NCBI GenBank assembly: GCA_017430235.1
Contig: JAFRNH010000059.1
Span: forward strand, 1-41,346
Reading direction: 5' to 3'
Source of the DNA: Paludibacteraceae bacterium
Lineage (GTDB): Bacteria; Bacteroidota; Bacteroidia; Bacteroidales; Paludibacteraceae
DNA: 41,346 bases
Below, one piece after another: positions 15,932 to 24,636 of the stretch. The notes under the pieces are model-generated. The model was not told where the DNA came from and did no database searches. It was given only the letters and a program-made list of their open reading frames with translations. The position numbers and the translations under genes are program-made. Position 1 is the stretch's first letter, and each line of letters starts with the position of its first letter.

Positions 15932-18115
15932 ATGGAAAGATTGTTTTTATGTGTTCTATTAGCTTCGGTGTTAGCTTTGGGATTCGCCTATTTCTTCTAT
16001 CGATGGATGAAGAAAGAGGATGAAGGTTCGGACTTAATGAAACAGATCGCACAGTATGTAAGAGAAGGTGCGATGGCGTATTTGAAACAGCAATACAAGG
16101 TGGTGATTATTGTGTTTGTGGTATTGGCTGTGTTGTTTACGATTATGGCTTATTGTGGATTACAGAACAATTGGGTTCCATTTGCGTTCCTGACAGGAGG
16201 TCTCTTTTCAGGATTGGCAGGATTCTTTGGAATGAAGACGGCAACCTATGCATCCGCGCGTACAGCCAATGCAGCCAAGAACTCGTTGAATAGTGGTTTG
16301 AAGGTGGCATTTCGTTCTGGAGCAGTGATGGGATTGACGGTTGTAGGCCTTGCTTTGTTGGATGTGTCTGTTTGGTTTTTGATTTTGGATCACTTTATCG
16401 GTCCTGATCATCATTTGATAACGATAACGACTACCATGTTGACATTTGGTATGGGTGCTTCTACACAGGCTCTTTTCGCACGTGTGGGTGGTGGTATCTA
16501 TACAAAGGCTGCTGATGTAGGAGCCGATTTGGTTGGTAAGACAGAGTACAATATTCCAGAGGATGATCCTCGTAATCCAGCTACTATTGCAGATAACGTA
16601 GGAGACAATGTGGGTGATGTGGCAGGTATGGGTGCCGACCTTTACGAGTCGTATGCAGGTTCTATCCTGGCTACTATGGCGTTGGGTGCTTCTGCATTTG
16701 CTGCTATGGGCGACTTGCAATTGAAAGCTGTTTTGGCTCCATCTTTGATTGCTGCAATTGGTGTGTTGTTGTCATTGTTGGGTATCTTCTTAGTAAAGAC
16801 GAAAGAGGATGCTGGAATGAAAGAGCTATTGGCTGCACTTAGTCGTGGAACCAATACGGCGGCAGTGTTGATTGCTGTAGCTACATTTGGTGTGTTTGCT
16901 TTTCTGTTTGGTACGGAAGATAGTCGCTGGTGGCACGTCTCCCTCTCTGTGGTTGTGGGCTTGACCGCTGGTGTCATTATTGGTAAGGCAACAGAGTATT
17001 ATACTTCACAAAGTTATCGTCCGACACAAAAAGTGTCTGAAAGTTCACAGACAGGTCCTGCTACAGTTATTATTTCAGGTCTGGGATTAGGTATGTTGTC
17101 TACTGCCATTCCTGTTGTGACTGTCGGTGTGGCTATCGTCTTATCCTACCTTTGTGCTAATGGATTCTCATTAGAGTTCAACGCAGAAAATCTTTCCATG
17201 GGATTGTACGGAATTGGTATTGCCGCAGTGGGTATGTTGTCTACTTTGGGTATTACCTTGGCAACGGATGCATACGGACCTATCGCTGATAATGCAGGTG
17301 GTAACGCCGAGATGAGTGGATTGGACCCTGAGGTGCGCAGACGTACAGATGCGTTGGATGCTTTGGGTAACACAACAGCTGCTACAGGTAAAGGTTTCGC
17401 TATCGGTTCTGCCGCTTTAACAGCTTTGGCTCTCTTGGCATCTTACGTTGAAGAGATTAAGATCGCATTGATTCGTATGGGTGAGCAATTGCCAAACGGA
17501 TTGGATGCAGCTCAGGCTACATTGGTTGACTTTATGAATGCATACAATGTGAACCTGATGAACCCTATTGTATTGGTGGGTGTATTCATCGGTGCTATGA
17601 TGGCATTTGTCTTCTGTGGATTGACCATGAATGCAGTAGGTCGTGCAGCACAGAAGATGGTGGAAGAGGTTCGTCGCCAATTCCAAACCATCAAAGGAAT
17701 CTTGGAAGGAGAGGCTAAACCAGATTATGCACGTTGCGTGGAGATCTCTACAAAGGGTGCACAACACGAGATGTTGTTGCCATCTATCTTGGCCATCTTG
17801 GTTCCGATCTTAACAGGTTTGTTCTTAGGCGTTGGTGGTGTGCTTGGTCTGCTTATCGGTGGTTTGAGTACCGGCTTCGTATTAGCTGTCTTTATGGCAA
17901 ATGCAGGAGGAGCTTGGGATAACGCTAAGAAATATGTAGAGGAAGGAAACTTCGGCGGTAAAGGTTCTGAATGTCATAAAGCAACAGTGGTGGGTGATAC
18001 CGTTGGTGACCCATTCAAGGATACATCTGGTCCATCTTTGAACATCCTGATCAAACTGATGAGTATGGTCTCTATCGTGATGGCTGGTCTGACTGTTACT
18101 TTCCATATATTGTAG
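15932..18115 (+). CDS. hppA: Membrane-bound ion-pumping pyrophosphatase
   Basis: This 727-residue, ~16-helix integral membrane protein couples PPi hydrolysis to H+ and/or Na+ export. Signatures: DVGADLVGK (195-203), [20 protein letters not shown] (210-229), GGNAEMSGL (456-464) and the C-terminal [10 protein letters not shown]...[18 protein letters not shown]. At the K+-dependence site it reads [10 protein letters not shown]: Ala483 and Gly486, where K+-independent pumps have Lys and Thr, so a K+-stimulated enzyme is predicted. A Bacteroides homologue is known to pump both Na+ and H+, so the ion here is open. Full length and single. Confidence 0.97.
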   Translation: MERLFLCVLLASVLALGFAYFFYRWMKKEDEGSDLMKQIAQYVREGAMAYLKQQYKVVIIVFVVLAVLFTIMAYCGLQNNWVPFAFLTGGLFSGLAGFFGMKTATYASARTANAAKNSLNSGLKVAFRSGAVMGLTVVGLALLDVSVWFLILDHFIGPDHHLITITTTMLTFGMGASTQALFARVGGGIYTKAADVGADLVGKTEYNIPEDDPRNPATIADNVGDNVGDVAGMGADLYESYAGSILATMALGASAFAAMGDLQLKAVLAPSLIAAIGVLLSLLGIFLVKTKEDAGMKELLAALSRGTNTAAVLIAVATFGVFAFLFGTEDSRWWHVSLSVVVGLTAGVIIGKATEYYTSQSYRPTQKVSESSQTGPATVIISGLGLGMLSTAIPVVTVGVAIVLSYLCANGFSLEFNAENLSMGLYGIGIAAVGMLSTLGITLATDAYGPIADNAGGNAEMSGLDPEVRRRTDALDALGNTTAATGKGFAIGSAALTALALLASYVEEIKIALIRMGEQLPNGLDAAQATLVDFMNAYNVNLMNPIVLVGVFIGAMMAFVFCGLTMNAVGRAAQKMVEEVRRQFQTIKGILEGEAKPDYARCVEISTKGAQHEMLLPSILAILVPILTGLFLGVGGVLGLLIGGLSTGFVLAVFMANAGGAWDNAKKYVEEGNFGGKGSECHKATVVGDTVGDPFKDTSGPSLNILIKLMSMVSIVMAGLTVTFHIL

Positions 18116-18124
18116 AAGAGTTCA

Positions 18125-18164
18125 TGTCATCAGAAAATGATGACAACGGACATTTTCAAAATGT
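18125..18164 (+). terminator. Double hairpin after hppA
   Basis: TGTCATCA (18125-18132) pairs with TGATGACA (18138-18145). Close behind is the palindrome ACATTTT-C-AAAATGT (18150-18164). It lies 9 bases after the hppA stop, without a T-run; a probable 3' end structure of the hppA message. Confidence 0.5.
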
Positions 18165-18187
18165 GGAAAATTAGTTTAGAAAAAGTG

Positions 18188-18217
18188 TTTCTCATATTTA
18201 ATTTTGTTCTATTTTTG
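18188..18217 (+). promoter_or_regulatory. Probable pyrB promoter
   Basis: TATTTTTG (18210-18217) matches the -7 consensus; a TTTC at 18188-18191, 18 bases upstream, is a weak -33. A transcript would start near 18223 and run through the hairpin at 18272-18308 before reaching pyrB. Confidence 0.5.
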
Positions 18218-18271
18218 CAAATGGAAAATGAGTTATCATGAGGAAAGAAAAGACAAATAATTAATATAAAA

Positions 18272-18308
18272 AAACCAATGCGACCTTGGCTCGCGTTGGT
18301 TTTTTTTT
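18272..18308 (+). terminator. Terminator-like hairpin 18 bases before pyrB: possible attenuator
   Basis: AAACCAATGCGA (18272-18283) pairs with TCGCGTTGGTTT (18291-18302), one G-T wobble, 7-base loop, followed by an unbroken T-run to 18308. It is far (157 bases) from the hppA stop and directly in front of the pyrB ATG (18327), downstream of a promoter-like site. That placement mirrors the pyrBI attenuator of enterobacteria. Confidence 0.7.
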
Positions 18309-18326
18309 GAATAAAGAAATAAACTT

Positions 18327-19235
18327 ATGGCTAATCGGAGTTTAGTATCCATTACGGATTATTCGAGAGATAAAATATTACAAATCCTCGATAAAGCTGC
18401 AGCTTTTGAAAAGAATCCTAATCAACAGATTCTGAATGGAAAGGTGGTTGCAACACTTTTCTTTGAACCATCCACACGTACGCGATTGAGTTTTGAAACG
18501 GCAGTGAACCGCTTGGGCGGTCGTATCATTGGTTTCTCGGATGCATCAACAACAAGTGGAACCAAAGGTGAAACATTGAAAGACACGATTATCATGGTAA
18601 GCAATTACGCTGATTTGATCGTGATGAGAAACCCAATTGAAGGTGCTGCCCGTTATGCATCGGAAGTGTCGAGTGTCCCTGTTGTTAATGCAGGTGATGG
18701 TGCTAACCAACATCCTACACAGACCATGTTGGACCTCTATTCCATCAAAAAGACACAAGGCAGATTGGAAAATTTGAAAATCTGCATGGTAGGTGATTTG
18801 AAGTATGGTAGAACCGTTCATTCACTGATACAGGCAATGTCTCATTTCAATCCGACTTTTTCGTTTATCGCTCCTAAGGAGTTGGAACTACCCGAGGAGT
18901 ACAAGTTGTTTTGCAAGGAACACAATATTCCGTTTGAAGAACATACTGAATTGAACGAGGCAAACATAGCTGATGCTGATATCCTTTACATGACTCGCGT
19001 GCAGAAAGAACGCTTCACCGACCTGTTTGAATACGAGAAGGTGAGAAATGTATATACGTTACGTAACAAATTGTTGGAAAATACCAAACCGAATCTTCGT
19101 ATTCTCCACCCTCTTCCTCGTGTTAACGAGATTGATTATGATGTGGATAATAATGAGAAAGCATATTATTTCCAACAAGCTAAGAACGGTGTTTATGCCC
19201 GTCAGGCTGTGATATGTGATTTGTTAGGTCTCTAA
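18327..19235 (+). CDS. pyrB: Aspartate carbamoyltransferase, catalytic chain
   Basis: Catalyses carbamoyl phosphate + aspartate to N-carbamoylaspartate, the committed step of pyrimidine synthesis. The protein has 302 residues, normal length. Motifs: [13 protein letters not shown] (carbamoyl-phosphate loop, STRTR 49-53), SGTKGETL with Lys80, [12 protein letters not shown] (129-140), [13 protein letters not shown] and the aspartate-domain HPLPRVNEI (260-268). The regulatory chain gene follows 29 bases downstream, so the holoenzyme should be the class B, allosteric type. A terminator-like hairpin immediately upstream may control it. Confidence 0.98.
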   Translation: MANRSLVSITDYSRDKILQILDKAAAFEKNPNQQILNGKVVATLFFEPSTRTRLSFETAVNRLGGRIIGFSDASTTSGTKGETLKDTIIMVSNYADLIVMRNPIEGAARYASEVSSVPVVNAGDGANQHPTQTMLDLYSIKKTQGRLENLKICMVGDLKYGRTVHSLIQAMSHFNPTFSFIAPKELELPEEYKLFCKEHNIPFEEHTELNEANIADADILYMTRVQKERFTDLFEYEKVRNVYTLRNKLLENTKPNLRILHPLPRVNEIDYDVDNNEKAYYFQQAKNGVYARQAVICDLLGL

Positions 19236-19264
19236 CTCACCCGTTAAATTAAAATTGTACAGTG

Positions 19265-19717
19265 ATGGAAAAAGAATTGAAAGTAGCTGCCCTACGTAAT
19301 GGCACAGTGATTGATCATATACCTTCAGAGAAATTGTTTCAGGTTATCACCATCTTGGGGTTGGATGGCGTGACAAATCAGGTGACGTTTGGTTATAACC
19401 TTGAAAGTAAGAAATTAGGTAAGAAGGCAATCATAAAAGTATCTGACAAATATTTGAGTCAGGATGAAGTGAACAAAATAGCCATCCTTGCTCCAATGGC
19501 TAAGATTAATATCATCAAGGAGTATGAAGTGGCTGAGAAGATGCAGTTGCAGTTGCCTGATGAGATCATCGGCGTTATCAAATGTAAAAACCCTAAATGT
19601 ATCACCAACAACGAGCCTATGAGCACGAAATTCCGTGCAATAGACAAGACAAAAGGATTGTTTAAATGTCATTATTGCGAGCGAATCGTTGAGGGTGAAA
19701 ATGTTGTTATCATCTAA
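19265..19717 (+). CDS. pyrI: Aspartate carbamoyltransferase, regulatory chain
   Basis: This chain binds nucleotide effectors and joins pyrB trimers through a zinc domain. I use the ATG at 19265; a GTG sits directly before it at 19262. It has 150 residues. The N-terminal allosteric domain has MEKELKVAALRNGTVIDHIP. The C-terminal zinc ribbon has four Cys (C107, C112, C135, C138 in CKNPKC and CHYC). It is followed after two bases by the flavin reductase gene, so all three are probably one transcript. Confidence 0.97.
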   Translation: MEKELKVAALRNGTVIDHIPSEKLFQVITILGLDGVTNQVTFGYNLESKKLGKKAIIKVSDKYLSQDEVNKIAILAPMAKINIIKEYEVAEKMQLQLPDEIIGVIKCKNPKCITNNEPMSTKFRAIDKTKGLFKCHYCERIVEGENVVII

Positions 19718-19719
19718 TT

Positions 19720-20286
19720 ATGAAAATCTCCTTTAAACCGGGCACTATGATCTATCCGCTTCCTGCGGCTATGATCTCTTGTGGTAAGTCGGAAGAGGAA
19801 TATAATATCTTTACAGTGGCATGGATCGGAACCATCTGTTCGGATCCAGCCATGTGTTACATTTCCGTTCGTCCTAGTCGCCATTCATACGATATCATCA
19901 AACGTAATGGCGAATTTGTCATCAACCTTACGAATGAGAAACTTGCTTATGCCACCGATTGGTGTGGCGTTCGCTCTGGTAGGGACTATAACAAGTTCAA
20001 GGAGATGAAACTGACACCGATGAAGACGCAGGTGATAGACTCAGTTCTTATTGAGGAGTCGCCTCTCTCGATTGAGTGTAAGGTGAAACAGATTATCCCG
20101 TTAGGTTCGCATGATATGTTTATCGCCGAAGTTGTCAATGTCTTGGCAGATGAGCAATATATGGAGAAGGAGACAGGTGCATTTAAACTGTCAGACGCAC
20201 AATTGATGGCCTACAGCCATGGCGCTTACTATAAGATGGGAGAGAAGATTGGTAAGTTTGGATGGTCTGTTCAGAAGAAGAAATAG
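19720..20286 (+). CDS. Flavin reductase / flavoredoxin-like FMN-binding protein
   Basis: This is a 188-residue protein with the split-barrel FMN-binding fold: PAAMISCGKSEEEYNIFTVAWIGTICSDPAMCYISVRPSRHSY at the N-terminus, GEFVINLTNEKLAYATDWCGVRSGRDYNKF in the middle (flavin-contacting segment) and a C-terminal HGAYYKMGEKIGKFGWSV. It starts two bases after the pyrI stop, the same arrangement as in other Bacteroidales. It likely transfers electrons from NAD(P)H or ferredoxin to flavin; the physiological partner is unknown, and a link to pyrimidine metabolism is only positional. Confidence 0.88.
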   Translation: MKISFKPGTMIYPLPAAMISCGKSEEEYNIFTVAWIGTICSDPAMCYISVRPSRHSYDIIKRNGEFVINLTNEKLAYATDWCGVRSGRDYNKFKEMKLTPMKTQVIDSVLIEESPLSIECKVKQIIPLGSHDMFIAEVVNVLADEQYMEKETGAFKLSDAQLMAYSHGAYYKMGEKIGKFGWSVQKKK

Positions 20287-20300
20287 AAGGGAGAAAAGAT

Positions 20301-20395
20301 AGAAAGAGGGTGTGTCGAAATTGAACTGAACCCCGAAAGTTTTTTTGTCCAACTTTCGGGGTTCAGTTCAAATTGCTTTGACACACCCTCTTTCT
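20301..20395. repeat. 95-bp compound palindrome between convergent genes (MITE-like, bidirectional terminator)
   Basis: 16-bp perfect terminal inverted repeats AGAAAGAGGGTGTGTC (20301-20316 and 20380-20395) enclose a second perfect 20-bp inverted repeat (20321-20340 and 20352-20371; TTGAACTGAACCCCGAAAGT) with an 11-base loop starting TTTTTT. It sits between stops at 20286 (+) and 20410 (-) and can end transcription from both sides. The layout of nested ends resembles insertion-sequence termini. Confidence 0.75.
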
Positions 20396-20409
20396 GTGTT
20401 AGATTTTGT

Positions 20410-22563
20410 TTATTTGCTTATAACTACTGATTTATTGAATAGGGATTCGTAGGCATTGAAAATCTCCAGTAGTTTGTTCCATTCTTGGGCAGAATATTCT
20501 ACGTTGTTAATTTTCCAATCAACTGTAAGTATTAGTTGGCTTTTCTCAACTTTTGCATTCGATTTGAATGCTCCACAGTTGTTGGAGACATTGCTTTCCA
20601 ACGTGGATAGATTATCTACTATATAGCCAGAAGGTATCGTCAGACATATCTTGTATACATATTGGAAAGTGTTAGGGAAGTATATGTTTTTTGTACGTTC
20701 TTTCTTTAATGAGGTGAAGTCTATGTCTTTCATCAGATGACCTATACTGATGATTTTACTATTTGGAGCGGTTCTCACCAATTCCCCCACTTTTGACGTG
20801 ATGGAGTAGGAGAAGTTAGGATTGTCGGCGAATAGACCGTATGAATTTATCTTATAGTCTTTCGGTTTTTCCGCTTTGTTGTAGTAGTAATCCTTAGCCT
20901 CTTGTTCGAATGCATCCTTTTGAAAGGAGGAGTCTTTTACCATAAAGGAGAGGTATTGATTCATTATATAAGGAAGCATTTTGTTCTTCTTCGCATCATC
21001 TTTAAAGGTGGTTTTGATATTGAAGTGAGAACGCATGATGGAGTCCCATTGTTGGTAGGTTCCTAAATCATCACGAATCTGTCTTTTCTCTGTGCCAATG
21101 ATAGAGGTGGTACGATTGATGTTAAGTGCATTGGCATCCACGTCGTCCAATGATGCAGTGATTGTGTATTCCGTTTTGTTTTTTTCGGCTGGCGTGATTT
21201 TTATTTTTTCTCGTTGTAGTTTGCTGTATTCTTTGTCCCCTTTGAAACTCATCTTTTTGTTGCCTGCGTTGAGGAATATAGCCTCCATGCCTTCGTAATT
21301 AGATGGGTTGTCAATTGCACAATTTATTTTGTCGTCGCTTGGATAATAGTAAGTTCCATCCGTGAGCTTTATTATATAGTTGTAATCATCTTCAAACAAT
21401 TGGTCTTCCCACGTTCCTGCATATCGGTCGGGAACTAGTCCTTGTGAGCGTGATATGGCTAACTTGTAAAGCAAGAGAGAATATAGTCGCCAAAAGTCTT
21501 TCGGAGACAAATTAAGCGTTGGGGCTAAAAGAGAAAGCATGTTGTATGTCTCTTCAGCCTTTTGCTTTTCGGTTAGGTTGGGCTGCTTAGATATGTATTT
21601 TTTAATTTGTGCGACTGCATTTTTTTGGTCTTTCCCGTAGGTAATTCCTAAACCTGAATCAAAGTGACCATATGAGGTGAAAAAACCACATATTTGATTG
21701 TCTTTTGCTCCTTTGTTCATTCGATTCAATTTTCCGAATTTTTTTTCTAACGGACCTTTCTTTTGTTCTGAAATGTATTTGTCATAACCAATTTTTAGTC
21801 GTGGTTCATCCTTATATGGAGCGGAGAACGGCTCTTTCTTTTTCTTTTCAATGTCAGTGAGTTGGAAGTCTAGCAGCGACATGTCTTTCTCGTTGGTCTC
21901 TTTCGCTTTAATTGTGCTTGGCAACCAATACCATGATTGTTGCCAGTCTTTGCTGGTGGTTAGGTCGCCGTGGAATCTGTATTTCTGAATGGGTGCGAAG
22001 TCGTTTAGCGGATATTCGTATTGCTTTGAGAAAACCATATCTGATTCTTGATAAATGAAATAATCTACAATATCCCCTTTCTGTAAATTGGGTACGGCTA
22101 TCTTTGTCACGTTATTTTTGGCCTTTTTGTCTTTCAGATTGGTACTTACTTTGATGTAGTCGTTGGGATTCAATTCTACGATTGTCCCGTCTTGTTTATG
22201 AATGCGGATACCGACAACACCTTTTTCGTTCGCTGAAAAGTTTTTGTATTCTATTTCGGAAAATGATTTAATGGCGCTGTTGTCGTTGATTTTCACCAAG
22301 TATCGACTCAACCTTTTTATGGTTATGGGGGGTACGGTGCCTGCGGTGACAACCCTGCTTTTTCCAATGAATTCATCGTATCTTGCAAGAAATACGATAG
22401 GTTCATCTTTGTATTTGTCTTCAACCTTGAAATCGTTGAATTCTGGCATGTCGTTACGTGCCCAGATTTCGTTGATTGTTTTCTCTTCGTCGAGTGGTCT
22501 TCTTTTAGCCTGTGTGGGAAGAACAAAGACCAAGGCTATTATGATTGCTATGTATTTTTTCAT
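20410..22563 (-). CDS. Secreted DUF3857-type protein with degenerate transglutaminase region
   Basis: This is a 717-residue protein with a signal peptide (MKKYIAIIIALVFVLPTQA). The N-terminal ~60-270 is a DUF3857-like beta domain (IKRLSRYLVKINDNSAIKSF...VPNLQKGDIVDYFIY). The region corresponding to a transglutaminase core (~330-430) has lost the triad: where the neighbour has GDCKGMANLL this one has KDFWRLYSLL, and where the neighbour has DNHAI it has DDYNY. A beta-rich C-terminal domain follows. It is probably a periplasmic or surface non-catalytic relative. It lies 40 bases downstream of the gene with an intact triad, so likely the same operon. Confidence 0.78.
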   Translation of the reverse strand: MKKYIAIIIALVFVLPTQAKRRPLDEEKTINEIWARNDMPEFNDFKVEDKYKDEPIVFLARYDEFIGKSRVVTAGTVPPITIKRLSRYLVKINDNSAIKSFSEIEYKNFSANEKGVVGIRIHKQDGTIVELNPNDYIKVSTNLKDKKAKNNVTKIAVPNLQKGDIVDYFIYQESDMVFSKQYEYPLNDFAPIQKYRFHGDLTTSKDWQQSWYWLPSTIKAKETNEKDMSLLDFQLTDIEKKKKEPFSAPYKDEPRLKIGYDKYISEQKKGPLEKKFGKLNRMNKGAKDNQICGFFTSYGHFDSGLGITYGKDQKNAVAQIKKYISKQPNLTEKQKAEETYNMLSLLAPTLNLSPKDFWRLYSLLLYKLAISRSQGLVPDRYAGTWEDQLFEDDYNYIIKLTDGTYYYPSDDKINCAIDNPSNYEGMEAIFLNAGNKKMSFKGDKEYSKLQREKIKITPAEKNKTEYTITASLDDVDANALNINRTTSIIGTEKRQIRDDLGTYQQWDSIMRSHFNIKTTFKDDAKKNKMLPYIMNQYLSFMVKDSSFQKDAFEQEAKDYYYNKAEKPKDYKINSYGLFADNPNFSYSITSKVGELVRTAPNSKIISIGHLMKDIDFTSLKKERTKNIYFPNTFQYVYKICLTIPSGYIVDNLSTLESNVSNNCGAFKSNAKVEKSQLILTVDWKINNVEYSAQEWNKLLEIFNAYESLFNKSVVISK

Positions 22564-22603
22564 TTTTATGAAGTTTTCGAATTGTGATTTATAATACTAT
22601 TGT

Positions 22604-24490
22604 TTATTTCTCCAATACCACAGTTTCCATATACGTGGATTTCAACTGCTCGATATCTTTGTTCCACTCGTCCAAATCCTTTTGGAGAATTGTTTGCTCC
22701 TTGATGGTGATGGATCTAGTGTAAATGATTTTCCCTCCTTTTTGAGTATATTTCACTTCGAATTTATACTTGTCTTTGTCTATTGAGAGGTTGGCTGGTA
22801 TGTGAGTGACCTTGTAGCCATTCGGAATGACCAACTCCGAGGAGTAAGAGTCTACAGCTTTGTAGTCAAAATATAGATTGGTTTTTCGCTTTTCCGTTTC
22901 AATGTTCATTGATATGAGTCTGTTGATGATGTCCATTGATACGTAATATTTGTTGTTTGCCTTTGTGATGGGTGATTCCATAGCAAATGGATATTCTATA
23001 ACGACCTCTTTGTCTGCGGATGAGATGCCTGATAATGTTACTTGATTATCATCGGTAGGGAGACCTTCATATCCTTGGTTATGCAATTTTTTTACGATGT
23101 CGGTAAAGTCGTCTTTGAAATCGTATAGGAACAAGATTTTATCCTCTCCTCTTAATATTCTTTTATGGACGCCTTCCACTCCCTTATCAGTTAGCTTCAT
23201 GGATATGAATGTACTATCTAGGTTGTCTTTCGGACGATTGGCAGGCACGTGGGTTAGAATGCATTTGCCTTGGTCTTCGAGCATGACTGGTCGGCCTGCA
23301 ATGGAACTTGGGTATTCTTTCAGTGCTGCATATTCACAAGTGGCATCGAGAAAAATGGTGTCTTTCCCAAGAATAGCGGCGCATATGGCATGATTGTCAA
23401 CCGCCAAAGATGGTGTAGAATAGTTGTAGGGTAGATCGTTGGTTCCAATCCATACCATTCTACTATCTATTCCCTCGCATCTTAACATGGAACGAAGCAG
23501 ATTTGCCATTCCTTTACAGTCGCCGTATTTGTTATCCAGTACTTTGCTGGCATTTTGAGGCTTGAATCCGGCTATCCCGTTTTCGAAGGCTATGTAACGG
23601 ATATTTTTTTGTACCCATTGATAGATGGTGGCAATTTTCTCGTATTTGTCTTTGCAGTTGGCTGTGATCTTCTTTGTTTCGGAGCAAAGGCTGTCCGTGT
23701 TTTCGATGGTTTGTTTCATTAGCTTATCGTACCATTTGTATTGGTCTTGTGCCGTGTTGAAAAGTGTGATGTTTTGTCCGTTGGACAGAGTGGCTGATTT
23801 GTATACAAATAATAAGTTCGGATAAATAAACAAGGATGGTTCCTTGTGTTTCTCATTTTTAATGGGTCTTACGTTGTTCATTGTGAACGTATAAATCGTT
23901 TTCTTGTTAGTCTCTTTTTTGTCCGTTATAACGTTCCCATTGAAATTAAATTCTTTTATGTCCATGTCTAACCAAGCTGGTACTTCCACAGTAAGTGTAA
24001 ATTTCCCAATGAATCTTGATTCGGCGAAAACCACGCTTGCTAGATAAATGACGTCCTTGAATTTCAGATCGTATTGAAATGATGCTTTATCTCCAACCTC
24101 GATCAGCTTGATATTTCCATTACAAACATTGAGACCGTCGAAAAAGATGTTGTCGTTGTTTAAGTTGGAAGAAAAATCCCAAACAAGGTTTTCTCCTTTG
24201 ATATTTTCTATTTTTCTGTCTTCTTCGTTATAATAGATTTGAAAATTGCAGTTTGACCCGAAACGTCGGTTCATATATTTTGTTTTCACCGAGAGATTGG
24301 CGGATACTCCCGAAGAGTTTCGTGAGTAGGTTATCGTCTCTGTTTTTTCTGTGATGATGATATCATCTTCGGGCTCAAGGAAACTCTCGTATGGAGCTAA
24401 TGGATTATTATTCGCTGCTATTGCTCCGAGTGGAAGGAATAATGCTCCGATGAGAAATAATTGTTTGATAAATCTTGCTTTTCTTTTCAT
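22604..24490 (-). CDS. Secreted DUF3857 / transglutaminase-like protein
   Basis: This is a 628-residue protein with a signal peptide (~1-26, ending GAIAA). Residues ~45-210 are DUF3857-like. The papain-like transglutaminase core follows: YQWVQKNIRYIAFENGIAGF (290-309), KYGDCKGMANLLRSML with Cys325, SLAVDNHAICAAI with His367 and TIFLDATCEYA with Asp382, an intact Cys-His-Asp triad. A beta-sandwich C-terminus completes it. Such proteins are common in Bacteroidetes envelopes; the reaction (peptidase or acyl transfer) and substrate are unknown. First gene of the pair, with a candidate promoter at 24546-24580. Confidence 0.85.
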   Translation of the reverse strand: MKRKARFIKQLFLIGALFLPLGAIAANNNPLAPYESFLEPEDDIIITEKTETITYSRNSSGVSANLSVKTKYMNRRFGSNCNFQIYYNEEDRKIENIKGENLVWDFSSNLNNDNIFFDGLNVCNGNIKLIEVGDKASFQYDLKFKDVIYLASVVFAESRFIGKFTLTVEVPAWLDMDIKEFNFNGNVITDKKETNKKTIYTFTMNNVRPIKNEKHKEPSLFIYPNLLFVYKSATLSNGQNITLFNTAQDQYKWYDKLMKQTIENTDSLCSETKKITANCKDKYEKIATIYQWVQKNIRYIAFENGIAGFKPQNASKVLDNKYGDCKGMANLLRSMLRCEGIDSRMVWIGTNDLPYNYSTPSLAVDNHAICAAILGKDTIFLDATCEYAALKEYPSSIAGRPVMLEDQGKCILTHVPANRPKDNLDSTFISMKLTDKGVEGVHKRILRGEDKILFLYDFKDDFTDIVKKLHNQGYEGLPTDDNQVTLSGISSADKEVVIEYPFAMESPITKANNKYYVSMDIINRLISMNIETEKRKTNLYFDYKAVDSYSSELVIPNGYKVTHIPANLSIDKDKYKFEVKYTQKGGKIIYTRSITIKEQTILQKDLDEWNKDIEQLKSTYMETVVLEK

Positions 24491-24545
24491 ATCTATTTTA
24501 TGTTTCTTGTGTTTATAAAGCTGTAATTAAAGAATGAATTGCTGA

Positions 24546-24580
24546 CAAATGTAATAAATTTCTTATGAACTTAATGCAAA
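24546..24580 (-). promoter_or_regulatory. Candidate promoter of the DUF3857 gene pair
   Basis: On the minus strand TTTG (24577-24580) is followed after 23 bases by TACATTTG (24546-24553). The -7 is good; the spacing is 2 bases longer than consensus. It lies 55 bases before the ATG at 24490. Confidence 0.4.
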
Positions 24581-24636
24581 ATTTGATTTAATGTAAGTTC
24601 TATGTGTTCATCGTTAAAAAAACAGCATGTGTTGCC

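Noticed and set aside
16208..16720. 170-codon minus-strand open frame inside hppA
   Set aside because: Antisense shadow of a highly conserved membrane pyrophosphatase.
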